20,120 nucleotides of DNA from positions 1 to 20,120 of IMG/VR virus record IMGVR_UViG_3300030333_001117; one strand, given 5' to 3'. Within the stretch, counting starts at the first letter, position 1; each line of letters starts with the position of its first letter. A model generated the notes under the pieces. It had not been told where the DNA came from and ran no database searches. It saw only the letters and a list, made by a program, of their open reading frames with translations. This DNA comes from a virus. The translations under genes and the position numbers were made by a program. Of this stretch, positions 7,043-14,396 are shown piece by piece.

Positions 7043-9025
7043 TTATTGTCCTAACGATACTAAATAGTCTAGTGATAAAATAGTTAATGGTAATGGTACA
7101 CTTTGACTAATGGTTATTGAGCCTTCATAATCAAACCCAAGCAGAGGCCCTATTTGCTTGGAACCCGTATAAGATTGAACTGGTGTGTCTAATATATCCT
7201 CACCAAATTGCCTAAATGGTACAAGTTGTCCATTTACTGTCATAGCTTTAGATTGATAAACTTCAGCATTAACTTGGACAATTCGTTTTTTAAATCCTTT
7301 AACTGTGCCAGAAGGTAATCGTGGTTCAACGGGCATAGTTTTAATATTTATTGTAAATGGTATTCCTAATTCATAATTACTTGTAGAAGCTCTAGTCATA
7401 GTAACCTCGCCACTACCATTTGTAGTTTGTTGAGCCTCTACATTTCCATCATTTAAAATATCAACTGTGGTACTAGGTAAATGTGCGGCAGTTGCCGTAG
7501 CAGTTGTAGCACTTACATATACAGCTGCATCTGTATGCAAACTTGAATCAAATATTTCTACAAAATATTTAGTTGCACTATTTATAGTTCTTTTTACTAC
7601 AGTATAAGTATCATCAACATCTACACCGATAGCTTGAAAAGTTCCATCAGTTGTAAATTTAGAAGGAGCTACAACATTTTGTGAACGTAAAATAGAATAA
7701 ACCGATAATGAACCATCTCCAGAATTGACAATAAATAATCTATCAGATTCTTCTGTGGATGTTGCTCTTCTCATAGCTATATCTGAAGGGTTGTTCAATA
7801 AATGTGAGGACATTAAACTTATAGTAGATGTAGTATAAGCTTGTTCTGCATCTGTAAATATCATTTCATTTAAAGATTTGCCAGAACGTTGTATAAATAT
7901 AGTTCCCGAATCTAAACCAGCAACGGGTACACCTTCTTTAATTCCATTTCTTGTAGCAATTTTAACCATAAAATTACCTGGTGTAATAGGATCATTAATT
8001 GATTGAGGAACATAAAATTCTCCTCCCGTAGTAAATACTTGTAAATCTCTGCCAGAAAATATATTGACAATAGCATTTAAAGAGTCTGTAACAACTTCCG
8101 CATCTAAAGCCTCATCATCTAAACCTTCTCCAACTTCAAAATTAAAATAATCAGCTACCCTGGAACCCCATATATTTGTAGGTAAAGATTTAGAACCACC
8201 AAAAAACAAACGACTTTCATGGAAAGTACATGAAGTAGGCCATCCTTTAGTTGAACTCCAGGCTGCCTCATAACCAGATTCTAATTCCCAATCTCCAGAG
8301 GCTACAGCTGCTAAATCAAATAAATTTACTACTACTCGGCATTTAATACTTGTTGAGCTAATAAACTCAATAACTCTTAATCTACCAAAATTAGAATTTA
8401 TATTAATATATTGATTAACATAGCCAGAAGTAAACACGCCACTACTTGCTGTTAAAGTAATGTTACCACTTGTTGCTGAAGGTGTAATACTTGCCGAAGG
8501 ATTACTTACTGATAAAGTAAAAGCTGCAACGGGTATATTACTAAAAGATATATAAGAAGCTGTCCAGGTAGCGTCATTTGCTCCTCTTACTATTCTTACG
8601 GGTTGCAAATCATTATGTGTAAAAATAATAGTATCACCAAATTGTGCATAATTAATATTAGGTATTACGGCAGAAGTTAAAGCTGTTACACCAAAATAAT
8701 CATTACCCGATCCATTAATATTTGTTATTAAAGCCTTGTTTTTAAAGATATAAATTCTTTGATTAACCATAACTAACATATAAGAATCAGAAGTAGAATA
8801 CTCAAAAGGAATACATCTAATACCATCTTGAGGATTTGCAGCACTTGGTAATTCTGCTAAATATTTTAATCCATCTCTTCTTTTAATTCCGCCTTGAGGT
8901 TGAATAAAAACATTATTAGCTGTTTGTAAAGCATTGTAATATTGCTGTAAGTCTATTCTTGATTTTAATAAAGGATCAAGTTCACCGACACTAAAATTTG
9001 TTTGTATTTGTACTTGTCTTGACAT
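7043..9025 (-). CDS. Tail tubular protein B (nozzle), T7 gp12-like
   Basis: A 660-residue protein with the characteristic start of podoviral nozzle proteins: an early NFSVGELDP (residues 10-18) followed by YYNALQTANNVFIQPQGGIKRRDG (about 29-52, read in two parts). The rest is beta-rich with many Ser/Thr and Gly, as expected for a propeller-type tail tube. A dimer or hexamer of such proteins forms the lower tail through which DNA leaves the virion, and fibres or internal proteins dock on it. It directly follows the tail tubular protein A gene with no intergenic base and is followed by the internal protein genes, the usual T7-like order. Length is a little below that of T7 gp12 (about 790). Confidence 0.9.
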   Translation of the reverse strand: MSRQVQIQTNFSVGELDPLLKSRIDLQQYYNALQTANNVFIQPQGGIKRRDGLKYLAELPSAANPQDGIRCIPFEYSTSDSYMLVMVNQRIYIFKNKALITNINGSGNDYFGVTALTSAVIPNINYAQFGDTIIFTHNDLQPVRIVRGANDATWTASYISFSNIPVAAFTLSVSNPSASITPSATSGNITLTASSGVFTSGYVNQYININSNFGRLRVIEFISSTSIKCRVVVNLFDLAAVASGDWELESGYEAAWSSTKGWPTSCTFHESRLFFGGSKSLPTNIWGSRVADYFNFEVGEGLDDEALDAEVVTDSLNAIVNIFSGRDLQVFTTGGEFYVPQSINDPITPGNFMVKIATRNGIKEGVPVAGLDSGTIFIQRSGKSLNEMIFTDAEQAYTTSTISLMSSHLLNNPSDIAMRRATSTEESDRLFIVNSGDGSLSVYSILRSQNVVAPSKFTTDGTFQAIGVDVDDTYTVVKRTINSATKYFVEIFDSSLHTDAAVYVSATTATATAAHLPSTTVDILNDGNVEAQQTTNGSGEVTMTRASTSNYELGIPFTINIKTMPVEPRLPSGTVKGFKKRIVQVNAEVYQSKAMTVNGQLVPFRQFGEDILDTPVQSYTGSKQIGPLLGFDYEGSITISQSVPLPLTILSLDYLVSLGQ

Positions 9026-9646
9026 TTAATACCTCACAGATATTAAGTCAAAATCCTCTATTACTTGGTTAGTAGTATTTTGACCATCAGTTATACAAGC
9101 TTGTCTAAAAGCTCCGCCTCTATTATTTTCCGAAGGTAAACCAACTGCCATTTGCCTATAATATTCAGCTTTAGTTATTTGATCTGTTACGGGTTCAGCA
9201 ATATGCCAAGCAATCCAATATTTAAGTAACTGAATAAAATAAGTAGGTAATACAGCCTCAGAAGGTTTAAACTGATAATCAACATAAACTGTTTCAAAAC
9301 TTGTTAATAATTTATCCTCGTATATTTCCCAGCCTTCGTTCCTGGGCCTTGCTCCATCAGAACTACTGGTAAATACAGCACGAACTCCAGAACCAATACT
9401 ATCAGATGGTAATTGATATTCATATTTCCATTCTGTAACGGGAGTATTTACTGTCCTGGCTAATTGAATTTTTTTATAAGAAAACGTCCAAGGATACATA
9501 CCCAAAACAGTATCATATAAATCGTCATATAATCTATCACACACTTGTGCTGAATCAGTACCCTCAGAAAAGGAAGAAAGGGGGGCGGCCCCTAGCATTA
9601 TCAATGCGTCTGAACATATAGATAATTTTGTATCGCCAGAGGCCAT
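9026..9646 (-). CDS. Tail tubular protein A (head-tail adaptor), T7 gp11-like
   Basis: A 206-residue protein starting at ATG 9646, with AGGAGG just upstream. The N-terminal pattern, KLSICSDALIMLGAAPLSS followed by a helix ending in LYDDLYDTVLGMYPWTFSYK, is the hallmark of gp11-like adaptors that form a ring between portal and nozzle. Length matches the family (about 190-210). The codons for LGAAPLSS form an unusually GC-rich stretch near 9580-9593, where GGGGC and GCCCC arms face each other. Its neighbours, a small capsid-associated protein upstream and the nozzle downstream, fit this role. Confidence 0.92.
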   Translation of the reverse strand: MASGDTKLSICSDALIMLGAAPLSSFSEGTDSAQVCDRLYDDLYDTVLGMYPWTFSYKKIQLARTVNTPVTEWKYEYQLPSDSIGSGVRAVFTSSSDGARPRNEGWEIYEDKLLTSFETVYVDYQFKPSEAVLPTYFIQLLKYWIAWHIAEPVTDQITKAEYYRQMAVGLPSENNRGGAFRQACITDGQNTTNQVIEDFDLISVRY

Positions 9647-9667
9647 ATGCCCTCCTAATTATTTGGT

Positions 9668-9949
9668 TTAGTCAGAGTCAGTTACAGCTACAGTAACCGC
9701 ATCACCAACGTCAACTACACCACTTGCATTACTTACCACAACGTGCCATGAGGCAGTAGCGGTTCCTCCAGTAGAGGCCCAGCTATAAATTATATCGCCT
9801 ACAGCTACTTCGTCTGATAAATCATTGAAGTAACCAGCTGCTCTTATAGCAGTATGAGCATCTGTTGAAGTATAAGACCACATCTGAGGAGCAGAACCTC
9901 TCTTAGATTGGCCACCTATTGGACTCCATCCATCTCTTGAAAAAGCCAT
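9668..9949 (-). CDS. Probable capsid decoration / head-associated protein (93 aa)
   Basis: A 93-residue protein rich in Ser, Thr, Val, Ala and Asp, with no charged helix and a predicted beta-sandwich character. It carries AIRAAGYFNDLSDEVAVGD (34-52) followed by short hydrophobic strands; an AGYFN motif of this kind recurs in small phage head proteins. It begins five bases after the capsid stop, with GGGAG upstream, so it is probably translated from the same capsid mRNA in large amounts. In BPP-1 the gene after the capsid gene encodes a cement protein, so decoration is the likeliest job. A head-fibre base is also possible. The function is inferred from position, size and composition. Confidence 0.65.
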   Translation of the reverse strand: MAFSRDGWSPIGGQSKRGSAPQMWSYTSTDAHTAIRAAGYFNDLSDEVAVGDIIYSWASTGGTATASWHVVVSNASGVVDVGDAVTVAVTDSD

Positions 9950-9953
9950 ATTA

Positions 9954-10808
9954 CTACTCCCTACAAGTTATTTTTACTATGCCTTCGGACTCTATAGCCA
10001 CTCCAGCACCAGTAAACATTGACGCAACTAACCATGAAGTTTTTTCTGGAACATAATCTACTTGGGTTTTTTGCCCCATTCCAGAACCAACTCCTACAGA
10101 ATCTTTATGGAAAGCATAACACACTCTATCACTAGATCCGTCTATTGCTAATCCACCTTCATCTCTATCACCTATAGTTACTACGTTAAAGCCGAGCCAA
10201 GTCGATACGTCCCCGTTTACCAAGGCACGTATACTGTTATAGTCGCTCGATTGTACTGTAGTTTGACCTAATAGTGATGATAGGTTATTTGCGTGTATTA
10301 ATAATGTACGATTTGCAACTGGAACATTTTTGCTGTCCAGATATTTCTTGGCAGCTCTAATCTTACCAGTATTCAAATCAGAAGCAGAACCAGAGGTTCC
10401 ATCTTCTGCAATCGTATTTGCCACAGTTCCAGTTCCACTAGCTGCTGATAACGCATCTATTGTTACTTGATCGATCCTTCTTCCAATCGCATTTCCAACA
10501 ACTTGTACTAACTCTTGTCTATCATTAAAGTTAACTTTTGTTTGGTTAAAGATGTCAGAATATTCTGCTGCTATATAGTTAGTCATAGTCGCAGAAACGG
10601 TGGAATAACTAGCGTTTAGAGGAACTACGTCACTTTGAGGTGTTCTTACTGTAGCTACTCCAGAAGCAAGTTTTGGGAAGGAAATTGTTTGCCCTACAAC
10701 ATTATTTTTTTCTCTAGTTAAACCAGCTAAAGCTCTAGCAGCTTGATAAGCTTGTTTCACTTCCGAATCAAATAATGTAATAAAAGCATTTGATATACTT
10801 AAAGCCAT
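9954..10808 (-). CDS. Major capsid protein
   Basis: A 284-residue protein located between the scaffold and a small decoration-type protein, where podoviruses keep the major capsid gene. The N-terminal half is helical around QAYQAARALAGLTREKN, followed by Ser/Thr/Val-rich beta segments and the helix RQELVQVVGNAIGRRIDQVT; this is compatible with an HK97-fold capsid subunit, though I cannot prove the fold by eye. A strong AGGAG lies just before ATG 10808. The gene has its own promoter-like leader (10942-10970) and differs in composition: no CCWGG sites and more CTA, GAC and AAC codons than its neighbours. That is consistent with very high expression. No protease gene is visible, so assembly probably relies on the scaffold. 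Confidence 0.88.
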   Translation of the reverse strand: MALSISNAFITLFDSEVKQAYQAARALAGLTREKNNVVGQTISFPKLASGVATVRTPQSDVVPLNASYSTVSATMTNYIAAEYSDIFNQTKVNFNDRQELVQVVGNAIGRRIDQVTIDALSAASGTGTVANTIAEDGTSGSASDLNTGKIRAAKKYLDSKNVPVANRTLLIHANNLSSLLGQTTVQSSDYNSIRALVNGDVSTWLGFNVVTIGDRDEGGLAIDGSSDRVCYAFHKDSVGVGSGMGQKTQVDYVPEKTSWLVASMFTGAGVAIESEGIVKITCRE

Positions 10809-10864
10809 ATCATTTACTCCTCATTGTTATTAATAAAAAAATTTAATTCGCTGCTGGTTATCCG

Positions 10865-10915
10865 TGGGCCAGTTCGCTACATAATTGGGGCTATGTGAAC
10901 CACTAAACTGGCCCA
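10865..10915 (-). promoter_or_regulatory. Long hairpin in the capsid mRNA leader
   Basis: Perfect 10-base inverted repeat TGGGCCAGTT (10865-10874) and AACTGGCCCA (10906-10915) with a 31-base loop. The loop carries its own 5-base repeat ACATA (10879-10883) / TATGT (10892-10896), so the RNA can form a stem, an internal loop and a second stem. On the minus strand it lies downstream of the promoter candidate and about 57 bases before the capsid ATG. There is no T-run directly after it, so it does not look like a simple intrinsic terminator. An mRNA-stabilising or RNase III processing structure, or a regulatory site, fits better. Confidence 0.6.
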
Positions 10916-10941
10916 TACAATTTAGGTTGTCAGTTACCTAT

Positions 10942-10970
10942 AATATATCGAGATATGAAATTTGACTCAA
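10942..10970 (-). promoter_or_regulatory. Sigma70-like promoter candidate upstream of the capsid gene
   Basis: On the minus strand TTGAGT (10965-10970) is followed after exactly 17 bases by TATATT (10942-10947). These match the -35 consensus TTGACA at 4 of 6 positions and the -10 consensus TATAAT at 5 of 6. It points towards the capsid gene and sits in the main intergenic region. AT-rich DNA gives chance matches, so the call rests on position and exact spacing as well as sequence. Confidence 0.5.
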
Positions 10971-11014
10971 ATACCACACATACAATTATAAGTCTGAATA
11001 TTACCTATATAGTG

Positions 11015-11854
11015 TTAGTATTTCTCTCCGTGCATCTCATAAACTGCTTTTTCTACTTTCTCCGTATAAGCCTCATCCACACCATATCGTTCATCTCTCA
11101 TCATAGCCTCAATATCAGATTTAGTTGTTGTGGCCAATTCATGGGTAGACGCAGTAGGTATAGTTTTTTCACCATAGCTCCTACGAATTTTATTTAATCC
11201 CGAAATAAAAGCAGCATTAGTTGAGGCATCAGCAATAGCCTCAATTTCATTTTGAGCCAATACTCCCGTAGAAACAAACTTTGTTAGCCAATCATTTGTG
11301 CTTTTAATAATAGCTGGAGCATTATTACCTAATTTAGCCATTTCTTCTTCTTGTTTATATTTCACTTCTTGTTGAACGGCTCCCTGGGATTCCAGGTAAA
11401 AGTTTGTTAGGTTTTCAAAAAGTTCTTGACTCATATTATTATCTTTAGCCAAAGTTTTAAATTCATTCATCATAGTATCATCTTCTTCTAAACCTTCGAC
11501 AAAATCTGTTTTATATACACCATCTTTAGGTGGTTTATGTTTACCAGCTGCCATTTTGTTTCTTAATTCTTCATAAGATTTAGCAAGTTCATCTACTTTA
11601 ACTTCGCCTTTATCTTTATCCCAATGAGCCTCAGATATATTTTGAGGACGTTCTTTTTTCGTTTCTTCCGCTTGGACTTCCTCTTCGGACTTAACAGTTG
11701 GTTCGGCATCATCATCTGTATTAAGGTGGGTAGGGGGTGTTTCATCTATTTCATTTTCTTTTTTTTCTGGAATTTCTGGGTTCAGTAAACTTTGGTTTTC
11801 GTTCTCAATGGCCTCTTGGTTTTCATTTTGAACGGCCTCGGTATTATCACTCAT
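11015..11854 (-). CDS. Capsid assembly scaffold protein
   Basis: A 279-residue, very acidic protein. Residues 1-75 are almost entirely Glu, Asp, Asn, Gln, Pro and Lys and look disordered. Residues about 85-160 hold a helical region with Lys/Glu pairs, and the C-terminal part (IRRSYGEKT to the end) is helical and charged. This composition, the lack of Cys and the position between portal and capsid are typical of T7-like scaffolds, which line the procapsid interior and leave during maturation. Start ATG 11854 overlaps the upstream stop as ATGA. The gene ends where the capsid leader begins. Confidence 0.85.
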   Translation of the reverse strand: MSDNTEAVQNENQEAIENENQSLLNPEIPEKKENEIDETPPTHLNTDDDAEPTVKSEEEVQAEETKKERPQNISEAHWDKDKGEVKVDELAKSYEELRNKMAAGKHKPPKDGVYKTDFVEGLEEDDTMMNEFKTLAKDNNMSQELFENLTNFYLESQGAVQQEVKYKQEEEMAKLGNNAPAIIKSTNDWLTKFVSTGVLAQNEIEAIADASTNAAFISGLNKIRRSYGEKTIPTASTHELATTTKSDIEAMMRDERYGVDEAYTEKVEKAVYEMHGEKY

Positions 11855-12111
11855 TTATTTCTCGTCCTTTCTATACGTTTTAAAATATCTCGGACAATGC
11901 TATTTTGTCCTTCTCTCGCATAACCATGACTCGCATCTTCTCCTGGATACCAGGTAGGCTGGTCAATCGTCATATGTTTAAAAAATGCTAAAACTTTTTG
12001 TCCATCCCTGGTTGAAAAAACTTTTGTAATAATTCTATCAATATCCTGGGATTCTTCATTAACATCTAAAGGGGCCTTCCCATTTAAGCCATTTAATTCT
12101 TCCCAGCTCAT
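11851..12111 (-). CDS. Bbp19-like small phage protein
   Basis: An 86-residue soluble protein overlapping the portal stop and the scaffold start by ATGA at both ends. The central part FSTRDGQKVLAFFKHMT and the C-terminal AREGQNSIVRDILKRIER match the pattern of the Bbp19-like family, named after a protein of Bordetella phage BPP-1 and usually encoded between portal and scaffold in such podoviruses. Its molecular role is not established. Coupled translation with portal and scaffold suggests a head-assembly function. Confidence 0.75.
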   Translation of the reverse strand: MSWEELNGLNGKAPLDVNEESQDIDRIITKVFSTRDGQKVLAFFKHMTIDQPTWYPGEDASHGYAREGQNSIVRDILKRIERTRNK

Positions 12112-13664
12112 ACAGCCTCTTCTGTTACTTGCTCTTCTTCAGCTGCCATAGCTTGTTGAGCCATTTCTGCCATTTGTGCCATCATAGTTTTTCTTTCCTC
12201 TTTTGAATTTAGTATTTTACCAGGAACTCCTAATTTATCGGCTATATAATCTAAAGCCTCATCCTGGTTTAAAGCCACTTGTCCTATTGGCCCAATACCT
12301 TGAGTAATTTGAATAAACTTCATAACATTCTCTAATTCATCTAAACTTTGTGCCTGGGCCAGAGGTGATACGGGAACAACTTTAACTGCCTGGCCATCTA
12401 CTTTTAATGGCATATCAATTAAGTTTTGTTCGTCCATAACAACTAATACCCTGGAAACAATAGGCAACATAGCCTCAGTTATTAACCTTCCAAATGCAGA
12501 ACCCATATTTTGAGATAGTTCTTTCATACGTTGCACTATTTCAGTAGCACTCCTGGCACTCATATTATCGGGTGGGAGGGAGTCGTCCAGGAGTACCTTT
12601 TTAATATTATCCCTTAAATCTTGTATTACTAATTGAGCAACATCAAAATCACTTGCTCTTTGTAAAGGTTTTAAACTTTCTCCTTGAGGGCCGCCATTTC
12701 TTGCTACGGGTATTATTGCTCCTGGTTGAATGCGAACATTTTGCGGATTTAAAACTCCATCATCTGCAGCCGTATAAACACCAGCTATTGCTAAACTTGC
12801 ATTTTTTAAAATTAATTCTTTTGTTTTATTTAATGTTTTTACGTCAGCAATACAGCTTATTAATGGGCCTCTACCCATAACCTCGCCACTTACTTTCATA
12901 TACCGACTAACTACCCAAGGACTAGATTTTAAAACTCTATAAACAATTTCTTCCTTCTTTTTAACATCTATTACATGATAGCAATATATGTCCTCTTCCT
13001 TTTTATAAATAGTAGCCTCTAATAAATCTATTTCATCTTCTGGTTTATCTTTTATTATGTCTTGTAAATCTGAATGAATATTAGCATCTGGCCATTGTCT
13101 TTCGATAGCCTCGGCTCGGACTCTATGTTTTCTATACACATTATCTATTGTGCCGTTTGGCCCTTCTTCTAAACTTACCAGGTATTGTGGTACAGCCTCA
13201 AAACGAATAGGGGTTACTTCGTCTCCAGGCTGTATCAACATAACAGCTGTTCCTACGCATAAATCTAATAAAAATTCAGACATAGCCAAATCAAATGATG
13301 ATTGACGTATAACAGCAAACATTTTTTCTGTATAAATATCTAAAGCAATTTGTAATTGTTGAGGATCATCCACTTCTCTAATTGCATCCTCACCAGCAAC
13401 TAAAGCACACCATTTCCTATATGGCGGAAATAAAGCTGATTGTATTCTGTTAGCAAATCTTTGAGTCGCATGAATAGCCGTTGAGTCAAATACTCTGGAA
13501 CTTTTATCCTGGGCGGGAACTCGACTTTCATAATGTCCACCATATAAATTTCTTTGTGGCAAACCATATTCATAACACTCTTCATAAATAGATCGCCATT
13601 GATCTTTACGATTATTAGCTTTATCAGCTCTTTTTAAAACTTGAATCGGGGTAAGTTTTTCCAT
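12108..13664 (-). CDS. Portal protein (head-tail connector)
   Basis: A 518-residue protein that matches podoviral head-tail connectors in length and pattern. Near the N-terminus are RKDQWRSIYEECYEYGLP and, at about 59-75, the FDSTAIHATQRFANRIQSALFPP block typical of T7-like portals. A helical stem region and LPPDNMSARSATEIVQRMKE (about 365-384) follow, with a Gln/Met/Ala/Glu-rich tail. Twelve copies would form the ring at the capsid vertex through which TerL pumps DNA and to which tail tubular protein A attaches. The start is one base after the upstream stop, and the stop overlaps the Bbp19-like start. Confidence 0.93.
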   Translation of the reverse strand: MEKLTPIQVLKRADKANNRKDQWRSIYEECYEYGLPQRNLYGGHYESRVPAQDKSSRVFDSTAIHATQRFANRIQSALFPPYRKWCALVAGEDAIREVDDPQQLQIALDIYTEKMFAVIRQSSFDLAMSEFLLDLCVGTAVMLIQPGDEVTPIRFEAVPQYLVSLEEGPNGTIDNVYRKHRVRAEAIERQWPDANIHSDLQDIIKDKPEDEIDLLEATIYKKEEDIYCYHVIDVKKKEEIVYRVLKSSPWVVSRYMKVSGEVMGRGPLISCIADVKTLNKTKELILKNASLAIAGVYTAADDGVLNPQNVRIQPGAIIPVARNGGPQGESLKPLQRASDFDVAQLVIQDLRDNIKKVLLDDSLPPDNMSARSATEIVQRMKELSQNMGSAFGRLITEAMLPIVSRVLVVMDEQNLIDMPLKVDGQAVKVVPVSPLAQAQSLDELENVMKFIQITQGIGPIGQVALNQDEALDYIADKLGVPGKILNSKEERKTMMAQMAEMAQQAMAAEEEQVTEEAV

Positions 13665-13665
13665 A

Positions 13666-13911
13666 CTAAGTTCCAGTAGTTGGCCCTAAAGTATCCTTTA
13701 AACCCGTCATGTCTCCCGTCATATCAGCCATACCACCATGAAAAGCATTTAACAATAAACGACTACCGCCTCTACGAGCTTTTTGTCTTGATTGCAATTT
13801 GTTAGATGTTTCTTGTTTTTCTCTTGCTAATCTTTCTCTTTCCCGTCTTTGATTTTCTGCAATACTAGGATCGGGAGCTGGTGGTTTTGAACTTCTAAAT
13901 AATCCGCCCAT
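13666..13911 (-). CDS. Small basic conserved phage protein between gp13-like protein and portal
   Basis: An 81-residue protein: a Gly/Pro N-terminus (MGGLFRSSKPPAPDP), a strongly basic and acidic helix (about 18-45), then RRGGSRLLLNAFHGG and a Thr/Gly-rich end. Many podoviruses and siphoviruses carry a small protein near terminase and portal with a similar Arg-Gly-Arg/Ser-Leu-Leu pattern; its function is unknown. The ATG shares one base with the upstream TAA, with AGGAG immediately before. It is probably virion-associated, inferred from position only. Confidence 0.7.
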   Translation of the reverse strand: MGGLFRSSKPPAPDPSIAENQRRERERLAREKQETSNKLQSRQKARRGGSRLLLNAFHGGMADMTGDMTGLKDTLGPTTGT

Positions 13912-14396
13912 TAATATAATCTCCTCATCAAATAATAATCTGAGCCATCTGGCCCATATTTTTTAGATAAACATTCTTCTTCGAACATTAGAAATTTAGC
14001 ATATTTAATGGCCCTAGTGTCAAGGCTATGTATATGGAATTGGAGCCTATGTAGTTGCAGTACAGAACCTATACTACCAAATATCCGTTTACTTGCTCTC
14101 CCCATAGTCAGCCAGTAGGGTGCCACTCGTTTATCTGTTAGTAACCAGCCTTCATAAACATTAGGCCATAGCGGAACAAATCCCGCTGCTATCATAGGAA
14201 CACCATATCTTAATATTGTAAAATTTGGGCCACTCATAGCTTGAGCATCAAAAAAATATACATAGTTAGGGATATATTCTGATAACATAGTTTGATATTT
14301 TCCCAGCTGCATCATGTAATAATGAGATCGGGAGTAGGGGATAACTTTACCTTCTGGCGGAATAAATTGTTGCACATACTCAATTATGTCTACCAT
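13911..14396 (-). CDS. T7 gp13-like / DUF2833-like protein with a GNAT-type pattern
   Basis: A 161-residue protein. From about residue 57 its order of elements resembles a small acetyltransferase-like (GNAT) fold: a strand ILRYGVPMIAAGFVPL, a strand EGWLLTD, a helix with SKRIFGSI, then LHRLQFHIH and a final KYAKFLMFEEECLSKKYGPDG segment, like the common 'lGFe.EG.lrryGpdG' ending. DUF2833/gp13-like phage proteins share this pattern and sit near structural genes; T7 gp13 is needed for making infectious virions. I cannot point to a complete acetyl-CoA pyrophosphate loop, so enzymatic activity is doubtful. The start overlaps the terL stop by 7 bases. Confidence 0.7.
   Translation of the reverse strand: MVDIIEYVQQFIPPEGKVIPYSRSHYYMMQLGKYQTMLSEYIPNYVYFFDAQAMSGPNFTILRYGVPMIAAGFVPLWPNVYEGWLLTDKRVAPYWLTMGRASKRIFGSIGSVLQLHRLQFHIHSLDTRAIKYAKFLMFEEECLSKKYGPDGSDYYLMRRLY

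Larger units (their letters stand above)
10809..11014 (-). other. Capsid leader: the largest intergenic region of the window
   Basis: About 206 bases without a convincing gene, between the scaffold stop and the capsid start. It holds a sigma70-like promoter candidate (10942-10970), a hairpin in the predicted 5' leader (10865-10915), an A/T-rich stretch with seven consecutive T on the minus strand, and the capsid ribosome-binding site. Every other junction in this window except that near 18100-18201 is under 40 bases, so a gap of this size suggests separate control of capsid expression. Confidence 0.7.

Noticed and set aside
10858-10920. tRNA-like sequence in the capsid leader
   Set aside because: The stem lengths and the absence of proper D, anticodon and T arms rule out a cloverleaf.
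10985-10990. Perfect TATAAT on the minus strand upstream of the capsid gene
   Set aside because: No -35-like hexamer lies 16-18 bases upstream; the pair at 10942-10970 has better overall spacing and match.
13400-13585. Minus-strand shifted ORF of 61 codons inside the portal gene
   Set aside because: Unlike the two ORFs in the polyvalent gene, the portal's codon use does not change here, so nothing supports dual coding.
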